A stretch of 64,000 nucleotides of DNA, from positions 1,530,001 through 1,594,000 of the forward strand of contig NZ_CP116346.1 of assembly GCF_030254645.1 (NCBI RefSeq). Reading direction: 5' to 3'. Of this stretch, positions 35,001 to 44,292 are shown in pieces. The stretch comes from Paucibacter sediminis. GTDB taxonomy: Bacteria; Pseudomonadota; Gammaproteobacteria; Burkholderiales; Burkholderiaceae_C. Both the position numbers and the translations under genes were made by a program. Each line of letters starts with the position of its first letter. Positions within the stretch are counted from its first letter, which is position 1. The notes under the pieces were generated by a model, which saw only the letters and a list, made by a program, of their open reading frames with translations, made no database searches and was not told the origin of the DNA.

Positions 35001-35744
35001 ATGCCAAGCAACAAGAGCAGCGACCCGATGCCGCAAGACCTGACCCCCGCCCTGATCGCCCTGCACGGCGTGAGCAAGCGCTACGCATCGGCGGCGCGCC
35101 CCTGCACCGCGCTGCAAGACCTGAGCCTGCGCATCCAGCCGGGCGAATGCGTGGCCGTGATGGGCCCTTCGGGCAGCGGCAAGACTACCCTGATCAACCT
35201 GCTCACCGGCATCGACAGCCCCAGCAGCGGCGAGATCCTGGTGGCCGGCCAGCCCATCCACCGGATGAGCCAGGAGGCGCTGACGCGCTGGCGCGGCCGC
35301 CAGGTGGGCGTGGTGTTCCAGTTCTTCCAGCTGCTGCCCACGCTGACGGTGGCCGAGAACGTGATGCTGCCGATGGATTTCTGCGGCAGCCTGGCGGCTC
35401 GCGAGCGCCGCCCGCGCGCCCTCGATCTGCTGCAGCGCCTGGGCATCGTCGAGCATGCCGACAAGCTGCCGGCCGAGCTCTCGGGCGGCCAGCAGCAGCG
35501 CGCCGCGATCGCGCGCGCCCTCGCCAACGACCCGGCCATCCTGGTGGCCGACGAGCCCACCGGCAATCTCGACTCCGCCACCGCCGACGAGGTGATGGGC
35601 CTGCTGGCGGCCCTCACGCGCGAGGGCAAGACGGTGCTGACCGTGACCCACGAGCGCGAGCTGGGGCACTTCTTCACGCGCACCCTGCTGCTGCGCGACG
35701 GCCGGCTGGTGCACGACTCGGCCACCGCGCGGGTGGCGGCATGA
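35001..35744 (+). CDS. ABC transporter ATPase, LolD/MacB-type
   Basis: Start taken at ATG 35001 (247 residues); ATG 35028 is equally possible and TTG 34959 less so. Walker A GPSGSGKTT, the Q-loop region VFQFFQLLPTLTVAENV, signature LSGGQQQRAAIARAL and Walker B ILVADEPTGNLDS are all intact. This ATPase subfamily (MacB/LolD/FtsE/SalX) powers FtsX-type permeases that move lipoproteins, peptides or drugs by mechanotransmission. The gene overlaps the permease by ATGA, and expression is probably controlled by the divergent TetR protein. Confidence 0.92.
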   Translation: MPSNKSSDPMPQDLTPALIALHGVSKRYASAARPCTALQDLSLRIQPGECVAVMGPSGSGKTTLINLLTGIDSPSSGEILVAGQPIHRMSQEALTRWRGRQVGVVFQFFQLLPTLTVAENVMLPMDFCGSLAARERRPRALDLLQRLGIVEHADKLPAELSGGQQQRAAIARALANDPAILVADEPTGNLDSATADEVMGLLAALTREGKTVLTVTHERELGHFFTRTLLLRDGRLVHDSATARVAA

Positions 35745-38164
35745 GCCCGCGCTGGACCAAGATCTGGCGCGATATGCAGCACAGCGGCGGCCGCATGGCG
35801 CTGATCGTGGCGGCGCTGGCGGCCAGCATGGCCGGCGTGGTGACGATGCTGAGCGCCTACCTGGTGCTGGCGCGCGAGGTGCCGCTCAACTACCTGGGCA
35901 CCCAGCCCGCCGCGGCCCAGCTGGAGCTGCAGCACGAGCCCTCGGCTGCGCTGCTGCAGCGCCTGCGCGCCCGGCCCGGCGTGCGCGGCGCCGAGCTGGG
36001 CGGCACCCTGCTGGGCCGCATCCAGGTCGGCCAGCAGGGTTGGATGCCGCTGATGCTGTTCGTGGTGTCGGACTTCGAGGCCTGGCAGATCAACCGCGTG
36101 CACGCCGACAGCGGCAGCTGGCCGCCGCCCCCCGGCAGCCTGCTGATCGAGCGCAGCGCCATGGCCATGAGCCAGGCCCGCGTGGGCGGCCAGGTGCAGA
36201 TCGAGCTGCCCGCGGCCGGCCGCATCGGCATCGGCGTGGCTGGCACCGTGCACGACCCCGGCGTGGCGCCGGCCTGGCAGGAGCAGACCGTCTACGCCTA
36301 TGTCAGCCAGGCCACGCTGGCGCAGCGCGGCCAGCCGCTGCCGCTGGACCTGCTCAAGCTGCGGCTGCACGACGATGCCGAGTTGCCGGCGATCGAGGCC
36401 GAGGTGCAGCGGCTCGCCGCCTGGCTGGCCGAACAGGGCGAGCCGGTGCTGCAGGCGCGCATCCCGCCGCCACGCCTGCACCCGCACCAGTCGCAGATGA
36501 TGACGGTGGTGGGCATGCTGCTGATCTTCAGCCTGCTGGGCCTGCTGCTGGGCGCGGTGCTGACGGCCAGCACCATCGGCGGCCTGCTGGCCCAGCAGCG
36601 ACGCCAGATCGCCATCATGAAGGCGATCGGCGCGCGCTCGGCCCAGATCGCCACGCTCTATCTGCTGATGGTGGGCCTGCTGGGCCTGGCCGCCGTGGCG
36701 ATCGGCTGGCCGCTCGGCTGGGCGGCCGGGCGCGGCCTGATGAGCCTGGTGGCGCAGCTGCTCAATCTGCGCCTGGACAGCCTGGCCTTGCCTGGCTGGA
36801 TGCTGCCCGCCAGCGTGGGCGTCGGCATCGTCGCGCCGCTGCTGGCCACGCTGCTGCCGATCTGGCTGGCGGCACGGCGCACCGTGCGCGCCGCCATCGA
36901 CGACCATGGCGTGAGCGCCAGCGCCGCGGCCGACAGCGGGCCGGGCGGACGGCTCATGGCCCGGCTGCTGGCGCGCCTGAGCCTGGGCGATGCGGCCCTG
37001 ACCCTGGCGCTGCGCAATACCTTCCGGCGCCGCGCCCGCCTGTTCATGACCCTGCTGCTGCTGGGCGGCGCGGGTGCCATGTTCATCACCAGCCTGAACC
37101 TGCGTGCGGCCTGGGAGGCGCGCGTGCAGGAGGCGGCGGCCGACCGGCATTTCGATCTCGAGCTGCGCCTGGAACAGCCGCAGCCGCTGGCGCGGCTGGA
37201 GCCGCTGTTGCGCGGCGCCCTGCCGGGCCTGCGCGCGTTCGAATCCTGGAGCATCAGCGCCACCTCCCTGCATCAGGGCGGCGGGCTGGAGGTGGTGCAC
37301 AGCTATCCCGACGGCGGCCATGGCAGCCTGGCGCTGCGCGCCGCACCGCCCGCCACCGCCCTGATCGCGCACCGCCTCGGCGCCGGCCGCTGGCTGCGCG
37401 CGGGCGAGCGCGGCAGCGTGGTACTCAACAGCGGCGCCAGCCAGGCGTCAGGCCTGCGCGGCGCGCGGCCGGGCGACTGGCTGGACCTGGAGATCGCGGG
37501 CCGGCCGCAGCGCCTGCTGGTGGTGGGCATCATCAAGGAGCCGCTCACCCCCAGCGCCCTCTACACCACGCCGGAAAGCTATGCCGAGCTGACCGGCACG
37601 GCCGGCCACAGCAATGCCCTGCGCATCGCGCTGCGGGATGGCAGCGACGCCGAGCAGAGTGCCACGGCGCTGGTGGCCGCGCTGGAAGGGGCCGGCATGG
37701 GCGTGAAGTTTCTACTCACCGAAGCGCGCTTTGGCGCCGCCCAGGGTGGCCATGTCTACATCCTCGTCTACGCCCTCGCCTTCATCGCCGGCCTGATGGC
37801 CGTGGTGGGCCTGCTGGGCCTGGCCTCTGCGCTGGGCAGCGCGGTGCTGGAACGTACCCGCGAGATTGGCGTGCTGCGCACCATCGGCGCGGGCTCGGCC
37901 GCGGTGCTGCGCAGCGTGCTGGCCGAGGGCCTGGTGATCGCCCTGCTGAGCGTGCTGCTGGCCCTGCTGCTCGCCACCGGGCTCTCGGCGCGCGTGGGCG
38001 CGGTGCTGGGCGCGATCTCGCCGCAGCAGCTGCTGCTGCAGCTCTCGCCGCTGGCACTGGGCCTGTGGTTGCTGCTGCTGCTGCCCGGCGCGCTGCTGGT
38101 GAGCGCCTGGCCGGCGCGCCGCGCCGCGCGGCTGACGATACGCGAAACCCTCAACAGCTATTGA
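35741..38164 (+). CDS. ABC transporter permease with two FtsX domains
   Basis: The 807-residue permease starts at ATG 35741 (ATGA overlap with the ATPase). It has a first N-terminal membrane helix, an extracytoplasmic domain, and an FtsX block (about residues 250-390) with QIAIMKAIGARSAQIATLYL. A second helix/periplasmic unit follows (from about 420), then a C-terminal FtsX block with REIGVLRTIGAGSAAVLRSV. This double layout is seen in SalX/YbbP-like exporters. The cargo is unknown. A 37-residue membrane peptide gene follows by 13 bp. Confidence 0.9.
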   Translation: MSPRWTKIWRDMQHSGGRMALIVAALAASMAGVVTMLSAYLVLAREVPLNYLGTQPAAAQLELQHEPSAALLQRLRARPGVRGAELGGTLLGRIQVGQQGWMPLMLFVVSDFEAWQINRVHADSGSWPPPPGSLLIERSAMAMSQARVGGQVQIELPAAGRIGIGVAGTVHDPGVAPAWQEQTVYAYVSQATLAQRGQPLPLDLLKLRLHDDAELPAIEAEVQRLAAWLAEQGEPVLQARIPPPRLHPHQSQMMTVVGMLLIFSLLGLLLGAVLTASTIGGLLAQQRRQIAIMKAIGARSAQIATLYLLMVGLLGLAAVAIGWPLGWAAGRGLMSLVAQLLNLRLDSLALPGWMLPASVGVGIVAPLLATLLPIWLAARRTVRAAIDDHGVSASAAADSGPGGRLMARLLARLSLGDAALTLALRNTFRRRARLFMTLLLLGGAGAMFITSLNLRAAWEARVQEAAADRHFDLELRLEQPQPLARLEPLLRGALPGLRAFESWSISATSLHQGGGLEVVHSYPDGGHGSLALRAAPPATALIAHRLGAGRWLRAGERGSVVLNSGASQASGLRGARPGDWLDLEIAGRPQRLLVVGIIKEPLTPSALYTTPESYAELTGTAGHSNALRIALRDGSDAEQSATALVAALEGAGMGVKFLLTEARFGAAQGGHVYILVYALAFIAGLMAVVGLLGLASALGSAVLERTREIGVLRTIGAGSAAVLRSVLAEGLVIALLSVLLALLLATGLSARVGAVLGAISPQQLLLQLSPLALGLWLLLLLPGALLVSAWPARRAARLTIRETLNSY

Positions 38165-38177
38165 TGCCAGGCACGCC

Positions 38178-38291
38178 ATGAACAAGAAACTCGCGCTCGC
38201 CCTCCTGCTCGTGCTGCTGGCCGGCGCCGCCGTCTGGCTGCTCGGCGACGTCGATGCGCTGGCGCTGCTGAAGCGGCTGCACGGCCGCTGA
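38178..38291 (+). CDS. 37-residue single-pass membrane peptide after the ABC permease
   Basis: ATG 38178 opens a 37-codon frame 13 bp after the permease stop. The product has a KK-start, a strongly hydrophobic stretch (LALALLLVLLAGAAVWLLG) and a basic C terminus ending RLHGR. It looks like a real small membrane protein, possibly a regulatory or accessory subunit of the exporter. The ORF is very short, so confidence rests on operon position, codon use and the clean helix. Confidence 0.55.
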   Translation: MNKKLALALLLVLLAGAAVWLLGDVDALALLKRLHGR

Positions 38292-38308
38292 GCACAGGCC
38301 GCGCCGGC

Positions 38309-38560
38309 TTATTTGTAGAAGGCCTCCACCTTGCCCTTGAGCTTGATCATCAGCGGATGGCCCTTGCGGTCCACGGTGCGGCCAGCGGGCACCTTGACCC
38401 AGCCTTCGCTGATGCAGTACTCCTCGACATCGAAGCGCTCCTTGCCGTTCAGGCGGATGCCGATGTCGCGCTCGAACACGGCGGCGTCGTGGAAGGGGCT
38501 GCGCGGGTCCACCGAAAGGCGGTCGGGCATGGCGGGGCTGGCTTGGGCTGCGTCGGTCAT
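38309..38560 (-). CDS. DUF3297 family protein
   Basis: The 83-residue product (ATG 38560) matches the DUF3297 pattern throughout: PDRLSVDPRSPFHDAAVFE, RLNGKERFDVEEYCISEGWV, and KGHPLMIKLKGKVEAFYK at the end. It is a small cytosolic protein, highly conserved in Proteobacteria, with no known function. The frame is open to 38641, but the family starts at this ATG. It converges on the ABC exporter operon. Confidence 0.9.
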   Translation of the reverse strand: MTDAAQASPAMPDRLSVDPRSPFHDAAVFERDIGIRLNGKERFDVEEYCISEGWVKVPAGRTVDRKGHPLMIKLKGKVEAFYK

Positions 38561-38641
38561 GGGAGTTCTGGATCTCGAATAGAGGATGGGTAAGGCGTGA
38601 TTTTCCAGGATTTGGCGCGCGGGCTTGTCCGGGCGCAACAA

Positions 38642-38665
38642 GCTTGCAGCGCCAGGCTTGCAAGC
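38642..38665. promoter_or_regulatory. Inverted repeat upstream of the universal stress protein gene
   Basis: GCTTGCA-N10-TGCAAGC is a perfect 7-bp inverted repeat ending 63 bp before the usp start codon. It may be an operator or part of the promoter; no protein can be named. Confidence 0.3.
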
Positions 38666-38728
38666 GTGCTGCCGCGGCCTAGCTTATGAATAGGGGGTTC
38701 TTCCTCCGGCTGCCGAAAGGAGTGCGCC

Positions 38729-39166
38729 ATGTTCAAGCATCTGCTCCTGCCTACCGACGGTTCCGCCGCCTCCGAGTTGGTGATCGCCAAGGCCATGATG
38801 CTGGCCCAGGAATGCGGCGCCAGGGTCACGGGCCTGCACGTGATCCAGCCCTTCCATGTGTTCGCCTACGACGTCGAGATGGTCGAGGACACCAAGGTGA
38901 CCTATATGGCCCAGGCCGAGGCGCGCGCCGCGCGCTATCTGGCGGCCATCAGCAAGGCCGCCGCCGAGTGCAAGGTGGCTTGCGATGTGCTGTCGGTGGC
39001 CGACGAACATCCCTTCGAGGCCATCATCCGCACCGCCAAGGCGCGCGAATGCGACCTCATCACGATGGCCTCGCATGGCCGGCGCGGCTTCAAGTCGATG
39101 CTGCTGGGCAGCGAGACCCAGAAGGTGCTGACGCACAGCAATGTGCCGGTGCTGGTGTGGCGCTGA
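38729..39166 (+). CDS. Universal stress protein (UspA family)
   Basis: GAAAGGAG at 38714-38721 precedes ATG 38729. The 145-residue protein has the usual N-terminal LLPTDGS nucleotide-contact motif and ends with the ATP-binding G-2x-G-9x-GS motif (ASHGRRGFKSMLLGS) and NVPVLVWR. It is thus the ATP-binding type. UspA proteins help survival under stress and stationary phase. It is monocistronic and convergent with the cytochrome gene. Confidence 0.93.
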   Translation: MFKHLLLPTDGSAASELVIAKAMMLAQECGARVTGLHVIQPFHVFAYDVEMVEDTKVTYMAQAEARAARYLAAISKAAAECKVACDVLSVADEHPFEAIIRTAKARECDLITMASHGRRGFKSMLLGSETQKVLTHSNVPVLVWR

Positions 39167-39172
39167 GGCCCA

Positions 39173-39643
39173 TCAGGGCAGCGGGCGCTCCGGCCCCTGC
39201 GTGCCCTGGGCGCGCGCCGACAGATAGGCGTAGAGGTCGGCGATATGGGCGTTGACCTCGGGGTTGCCCTGCCAGGCGGGCATGCTGAGCGCGCCGGCCT
39301 GGCGCTGCAGCACCGCTTCGATGAGGGCGTCGCGCGCGGCGCCCTCGCTGCCGGCCTGCGCGGCCGGCAGATTCCAGTCATAACGCTGCAAGACCAGGCC
39401 CACGAAGCGGCGTGAGCCCATCTGCTGCACGCGCGGCAGCAGGTCGGGCGCGCCCGCCGTGCCGGTGGCGGCGGGGCCATGGCAGCGCGCACATTTGTCC
39501 TGAAACACGCGCCAGCCGGTGTAGACCGAGCCGGGCGGCTTGGCCTGGCGGGCCAGTTCCTGCGCCGGTTGCAGGTTCTGCACCTCGACGGCGCAGGCGC
39601 TCAGCAATGCGGCCGCGATCGCGACGATTGAAAGCTTGCTCAT
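39173..39643 (-). CDS. Class I cytochrome c, predicted lipoprotein
   Basis: The 156-residue product (ATG 39643) has a short signal ending in the lipobox LSAC (Cys near residue 17) and one haem-binding CARCH motif, with a distal Met likely in LSMPAW. A small membrane-tethered electron carrier is the simplest reading. The partner oxidase or dehydrogenase is not in the window. The gene lies downstream of the MocR regulator gene on the same strand. Confidence 0.87.
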   Translation of the reverse strand: MSKLSIVAIAAALLSACAVEVQNLQPAQELARQAKPPGSVYTGWRVFQDKCARCHGPAATGTAGAPDLLPRVQQMGSRRFVGLVLQRYDWNLPAAQAGSEGAARDALIEAVLQRQAGALSMPAWQGNPEVNAHIADLYAYLSARAQGTQGPERPLP

Positions 39644-39714
39644 GGTCGGCACCTCCAGGGCTTGGCTGCCAGGCCCGATTGTGAGCCGCGCCCGAGGCCG
39701 GGCCTTGCCCTGCC

Positions 39715-41157
39715 TCAAGGCCTGGCCACCACCCGCGCCAGCGCCTGCTGCGCGCCCGTCACCGCCGCGATGCGCTCGCGCAGATAGCTGGCCAGGCGCG
39801 GCTGCTGGCTCTGCGCCACATTGAAGCGCAGGTGCGGATCGCCCGCGCCGTCGGCCATGAAGGTGGCACCGCGCACCAGCAGGATCTGGTTGCGGTAGGC
39901 GTCCTGCACCAGCGTCTCGACATCCACCCCCGGCGGCAGCGCGGCCCACAGGAACAGGCCGCCCTCGCTGGGCGTGTCGATCTGCATGCCGGCCTCGCCC
40001 AGCTGCCTCAGGCAGCTGTTGCGCGCCGTGATGAGCTTGCGCTGCAGGCGCTCCAGATGCTTGCGCCAGCGGCCCGCGGCGAGCAGCTCCAGGAACACCA
40101 GCTCGTTGAGCGCGGCGGTGGTCAGCACCTGGTAGATCTTCTCGCGCAGCAGTGCGCGCAGCAGCGCGGGCTCGGCGGCCATATAGCCCACCCGCAGCGC
40201 CGGGCTCACCGCCTTGCAGAAGCTGGAGTAGTAGATCACCCGGTCCAGCCCCGAGAGCGCGGCCAGCCGGGTCGGGTGGCCGGGGTGGAAATGGCCCTGC
40301 ACATCGTCCTCGGCGATCAGCAGGCCATGGCGCTGGGCCAGCATCAGCAGGCGGTGCAGATTGGCCGGGCTGCTGCCCCAGCCGGTGGGGTTGTGCAGGG
40401 TGGTCTGGACGAAGAGCAGGCGCGGCTTGTGCACGCGGCAGGCGGTCTCGAGCTCGTCCAGATCGATGCCATCGGGGCGGCGCGTGATCGGCAGCAGGCG
40501 CAGGCCCAGCTCGCGCAGGCGGCCGAACATCAGGAAGTAGCCGGGGTTCTCCACCAGCACGGTATCGCCGGGCTGCAGCAGGGCGCGGCAGATCAGGTCG
40601 ATCGCATGGGTGCCGCCGAAGGTGGTGAGCACGCGGCCGGCATCCGCCGCGATGCCCTGGCTGCGCAGCAGCATGGCGATGCGCTCGCGCAGCTCGGGCA
40701 GGCCCTGGGGCGGGCAGCGCGTGGCCATGCCGGCGGGGCTGCGCGCCAGCGCGCGCGTCAGCGTGCTGGCCGGCACGGCGTCCTGCAGCCAGCTGGCGGG
40801 CAGGGCGCCGCTGCTGGCCAGCAGCAGGCCGGCACGCTGGTCGTTGGCCTGCTGGGCCAGCCACACGGGCTCCTGCTCCTCACCCGCCTCCAGCGCCGCG
40901 GCATCGGGCAGCACCGCGGCCACCCCGGCATTGACGAAATAGCCCGCCGTGCCCTGGCTGTCGATCAGGCCCGCGGCGGCGAGCCGGTCGTAGGCCGCCA
41001 CCACGGTGTTGGGGCTAACCGCCAGCTGCGCCGCCAGCTGCCGTATCGACATCAGCCTGGCACCGGCCGGCAGCTGGCCGTCCAGCATCAGGCCGCGCAG
41101 GCGTGCCTCGATCTGATCGGCCAGCGGGGTGGGGGAGTTGCGGTCGATGGAGAACAT
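39715..41157 (-). CDS. MocR-type GntR regulator with aminotransferase domain
   Basis: A 480-residue fusion: an N-terminal GntR winged-helix (LPAGARLMSIRQLAAQLAVS, then NTVVAAYDRLAAAGLI) linked to a fold-type I aminotransferase-like domain (about 100-480). The PLP lysine is in SSFCKAVSPALRVGY. MocR proteins use PLP or an amine as effector (PdxR, GabR), often controlling vitamin B6 or amine metabolism. The LysE-type exporter gene lies 10 bp upstream on the same strand, so this regulator may govern amino-acid export. Confidence 0.92.
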   Translation of the reverse strand: MFSIDRNSPTPLADQIEARLRGLMLDGQLPAGARLMSIRQLAAQLAVSPNTVVAAYDRLAAAGLIDSQGTAGYFVNAGVAAVLPDAAALEAGEEQEPVWLAQQANDQRAGLLLASSGALPASWLQDAVPASTLTRALARSPAGMATRCPPQGLPELRERIAMLLRSQGIAADAGRVLTTFGGTHAIDLICRALLQPGDTVLVENPGYFLMFGRLRELGLRLLPITRRPDGIDLDELETACRVHKPRLLFVQTTLHNPTGWGSSPANLHRLLMLAQRHGLLIAEDDVQGHFHPGHPTRLAALSGLDRVIYYSSFCKAVSPALRVGYMAAEPALLRALLREKIYQVLTTAALNELVFLELLAAGRWRKHLERLQRKLITARNSCLRQLGEAGMQIDTPSEGGLFLWAALPPGVDVETLVQDAYRNQILLVRGATFMADGAGDPHLRFNVAQSQQPRLASYLRERIAAVTGAQQALARVVARP

Positions 41158-41167
41158 CGCGACCAGT

Positions 41168-41758
41168 CTAGGCCAGGAACTTGATCGCCAGCACCAGCAG
41201 CGTGCCGCCCATGCTCAGGTTGAAGACGCGGCGCTTGCGCGGGTCGTCCAGCCAGCGCCGGATCGCCACACCGAACAGGGCCCAGCTGGAGCTGCAGGGA
41301 AAGCCGATCACCGAGCCCAGCAGCGCCGCCACCAGGCCGCCCTGCAGCGGGCCGAGGCCGGCGGGCATGAAGACCGAGGCGATCGTCACCGCCTTGACCC
41401 AGCTCTTCGGATTCACCGCCTGGAACATCAGGCCCTGCCAGAAGCTGGCCGGCCGGGGCGCAGCACCGCTGCTGACGATGCCGCCGGCGCCGCTGAGCTT
41501 CCAGGCCAGCACGATCAGGTAGAGCGCGCCCGCGATGCGCAGCCCGTCCTGCAGCAGCGGTGCGCTGGCGAACAGCCTGCCCAGGCCCAGGCAGCAGACC
41601 AAGGTCTGCAGCGCCACGCCGATATTGATGCCCAGGATCTGCGGCAGCGCGCCGCGGTAGCCGAAGTTGGCGCCCGAGGTGGTGAGCATGACGTTGTTGG
41701 GCCCCGGGGTGCTGGACATCACGAAGCAGTAGGTCATCAAGGGCAGCAGTTCAGACAT
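41168..41758 (-). CDS. LysE/RhtB-family amino-acid exporter
   Basis: AGGAG lies about 9 bases before ATG 41758, which decides the start. The 196-residue membrane protein has six hydrophobic segments and the LysE hallmarks (STPGPNNVMLTTSGANFG in the first loop, FQAVNPKSWVKAV in the middle). These exporters relieve excess of amino acids such as homoserine, threonine, lysine or arginine. It forms an apparent operon with the MocR-type regulator. An arginine link to the cyanophycin locus is possible but not shown. Confidence 0.92.
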   Translation of the reverse strand: MSELLPLMTYCFVMSSTPGPNNVMLTTSGANFGYRGALPQILGINIGVALQTLVCCLGLGRLFASAPLLQDGLRIAGALYLIVLAWKLSGAGGIVSSGAAPRPASFWQGLMFQAVNPKSWVKAVTIASVFMPAGLGPLQGGLVAALLGSVIGFPCSSSWALFGVAIRRWLDDPRKRRVFNLSMGGTLLVLAIKFLA

Positions 41759-41850
41759 CGGCGCGGACTCCTGGTTCAAGGTCCGCAAAGCCTAAGAGGG
41801 GCCCGCCGCCGCACCAAGAGACAAGCGCGCCCGCACGGCGCGCTGCTGTA

Positions 41851-42771
41851 TCAGCCCGGCGCCTGATACACCAGCACCTTGAGCGCGCGCTCGGCCGAGA
41901 TGTCGGCAAAGGCCGCGGGGTTGGCCAGGCGCTGCCGGAACACCAGCTCGGGCGCCAGCGCCTGCATCTGCTCCTGCAGGAAGGCCATGCCCAGCTTGGG
42001 CGTGTTGAGGCACAGCAGGGCCTGGCCGCCCGGCGCCAGCAGCTCGGGCAGGCGGCGCATCAGGCGCGCGTAGTCCTTGCTGGCGACGAAGCTGCCCTTC
42101 TGGTGGCTGGGCGGGTCGAGGATGACGAGCTGGTAGGGGCCGCCGCGCGTGATCTTGCCCCAGGAGTTGAAGATATCGTGGGCCAGGAAGCTGGCGCCCG
42201 CGGCCAGCCCGTTGAGCTGGTGGTTGCGCTGGCCGATCGCCAGCGCGCCGGCGCTCATGTCCATGTTCAGCACCTGGCGCGCGCCCGCCCGCAGCGCCAC
42301 CACCGAGAACGCGCAGCTGTAGGCGAACAGGTTCAGCACCTTGGCGCCCGGGCGGGCGGCCACCTGCTCGCCCACCCAGCGCCGGCCCTCGGCCATGTCG
42401 AGAAAGAGGCCGTGGTTCTGGCCCTTGAGCACATGCACCAGGTAGCGCAGGCCCTGCTCGCTCACCACATGCGGCGCAGGCACGCTGCCGGCCATCAGGC
42501 GCGTCTCGGCCTGGCCCTCGTGCCGGCATTGGTAGACCCAGTTGAGCGCCTGGCCCGGGGCCAGGTCTTGCCAGCGCGCCGCCAGCGCCGCCTGCACGGC
42601 CGCCAGCTCGGCCGCGCTGGCGGGCGCGAAGCTGGTAAGCAGGAATACCGGCGGGAATGCGTCCAGCGCCCATTGCTCGCAGCCGGCATGCAGGCCGCCG
42701 CGGCCGTGGAAGATGCGCTGGGCCTCGGTGGGCAGGGCCATGGTGGCGATGGCGGAGAGCAGGGCTTGCAT
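41851..42771 (-). CDS. Class I SAM-dependent methyltransferase, RlmI/RlmK-like (PF10672 type)
   Basis: A 306-residue enzyme. VLNLFAYSCAFSVVALRAGA is SAM motif I of the rRNA m5C/m2G group, and VILDPPSHQKGSF carries the catalytic DPP(S/F) loop. The N-terminal half shows HGRGG and HVVSEQGLRYLVHVLKGQNHGLFLDM, as in PF10672 members. There is no PUA domain, unlike RlmI. Target is probably 23S rRNA, but the base is unknown. The gene diverges from the POT transporter. Confidence 0.87.
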   Translation of the reverse strand: MQALLSAIATMALPTEAQRIFHGRGGLHAGCEQWALDAFPPVFLLTSFAPASAAELAAVQAALAARWQDLAPGQALNWVYQCRHEGQAETRLMAGSVPAPHVVSEQGLRYLVHVLKGQNHGLFLDMAEGRRWVGEQVAARPGAKVLNLFAYSCAFSVVALRAGARQVLNMDMSAGALAIGQRNHQLNGLAAGASFLAHDIFNSWGKITRGGPYQLVILDPPSHQKGSFVASKDYARLMRRLPELLAPGGQALLCLNTPKLGMAFLQEQMQALAPELVFRQRLANPAAFADISAERALKVLVYQAPG

Positions 42772-42897
42772 GGGGGCGGCGTTGATGGGTCAACACGGAT
42801 TGTCAGCGCCGGCAGTTTCGCCGACAGTCGCGGCTTGTTCCCAACGCCCGTCCAAGGCCCGCCCGTGTCCTCCGCTTCCACCCTCGACCTTGCCCCC

Positions 42898-44292
42898 ATG
42901 GCAGCGCCCGCCACCCCCCTGCCCGGCGACCGCGCCTTCTTCGGCCATCCCGCCGGCCTGGGCTGGCTGGCCTTCTGCGAGCTGTGGGAGCGCTTCTCCT
43001 ACTACGGCATGCAGGCCCTGCTGGTGCTCTACCTCAGCAACTACCTGTTCCTGCCCGAACACATCGGCCAGGTGGCCGGCATCGAGACGCTGCGCGCCTT
43101 CATCGAAGGCGTCACCGGCCCGCGTTCGCCGCAGCAGCTGGCCTCGGTGGTGTTCGGCCTCTACGCCGGCCTGGTCTACCTGACGCCGCTGTTCGGCGGC
43201 CTGCTGGCCGACCGCTGGCTGGGCCGCACCAAGACCGTGGTGATGGGCGCCAGCCTGATGGCGCTGGGCCATTTCCTGATGGCCTTCGAGGCCAGCTTCC
43301 TGGCCGCCCTGGCCTGCCTGCTGGTGGGGGTGGGCTGCTTCAAGGGCAATATCGCGGCCCAGGTGGGCGCGCTCTATGCACCCGGCGACAAGCGCCGCGC
43401 CAGCGCCTTCCAGATCTTCATGCTGGCGGTGCAGATCGCGGTGATCCTGGCCCCCATCGTGTGCGGCACGCTGGGCGAGAAGGTGGCCTGGCACTGGGGC
43501 TTTGGCGCCGCCGGCGTAGGCATGCTGATCGGCCTGGTGGTCTATCTGCTGGGGCGGCGCTGGCTGCCGGCCGAGGCCGCGCGCGGCGCTGCCGCGAAGG
43601 CAGAGCTGGCCGGCCAGGCCAGGCCGCGCATGAGCCGCCAGGAGCTCGCCCGCCTGCTGCTGCTGATCGCGCTGATCCCGGTGCTGGTGCTCTCGGTGGT
43701 GGGCAACCAGCAGTACAACAACGCCTTTCCGCTGTGGTCGCAACGGCATATGGACCTGGTGCTGCTGGGCTGGCAGGTGCCGGTGACCTGGCTGCAGGCG
43801 GTGGACGCCTTCTTCAGCACCGCCACCATGGTGGCCTCGCTGGCCTTCTGGCGCTGGTGGTCCACGCGCCGCCGCGAGCCCGACGAGATCACCAAGATGG
43901 CGCTGGGCTGCCTGGTCAGCGCGGCGGCCCCGGCGCTGCTGATCCTGGCGGCCGGTCATATCGCGGCCACCGGCGAGAAGGTCAGCTTCGCCTGGACCGT
44001 GGGCTACACCCTGCTCAACAACCTCGGCTTTGCCAACATCATGCCGGTGGGCCTGGCGCTGTACTCGCGCGCCGCACCGCGCCGCCTGGAAGGCCTGCTG
44101 ATCGGCATCTACTACCTGCACCTGTTCGTCGGCAACTCCTTCGTCGGCTGGCTGGCCGGCCTGCTGGACGAGCTGCCCGGCGGCCAGTTCTGGGCCCTGC
44201 ATGCGGCGCTGGTGGCGGCCGCGGGTCTGCTGTTGCTGATGGTGAAGCTGCTGTTCGGCAAGGTGCTGGCGCCGGACGACGCGGCAGCCTAA
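42898..44292 (+). CDS. Proton-coupled peptide transporter (POT/PTR2 family)
   Basis: ATG 42898 gives 464 residues; GTG 42865 is an in-frame alternative. The N terminus contains the POT signature FCELWERFSYYGMQALLVLYL-like motif (E-x-x-E-R-F-x-Y-Y-G). About 12 to 14 membrane segments follow, with the GCFKGNIAAQVG and FQIFMLAVQIAVILAP stretches typical of the family. POT proteins import di- and tripeptides with protons. A role for beta-Asp-Arg import is conceivable but unsupported here. Its stop overlaps the next convergent gene's stop by 4 bp. Confidence 0.9.
   Translation: MAAPATPLPGDRAFFGHPAGLGWLAFCELWERFSYYGMQALLVLYLSNYLFLPEHIGQVAGIETLRAFIEGVTGPRSPQQLASVVFGLYAGLVYLTPLFGGLLADRWLGRTKTVVMGASLMALGHFLMAFEASFLAALACLLVGVGCFKGNIAAQVGALYAPGDKRRASAFQIFMLAVQIAVILAPIVCGTLGEKVAWHWGFGAAGVGMLIGLVVYLLGRRWLPAEAARGAAAKAELAGQARPRMSRQELARLLLLIALIPVLVLSVVGNQQYNNAFPLWSQRHMDLVLLGWQVPVTWLQAVDAFFSTATMVASLAFWRWWSTRRREPDEITKMALGCLVSAAAPALLILAAGHIAATGEKVSFAWTVGYTLLNNLGFANIMPVGLALYSRAAPRRLEGLLIGIYYLHLFVGNSFVGWLAGLLDELPGGQFWALHAALVAAAGLLLLMVKLLFGKVLAPDDAAA

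Noticed and set aside
42898-44292. POT transporter as a part of the cyanophycin system
   Set aside because: It lies about 17 kb away with unrelated neighbours and no ArgR-like site was noticed before it.
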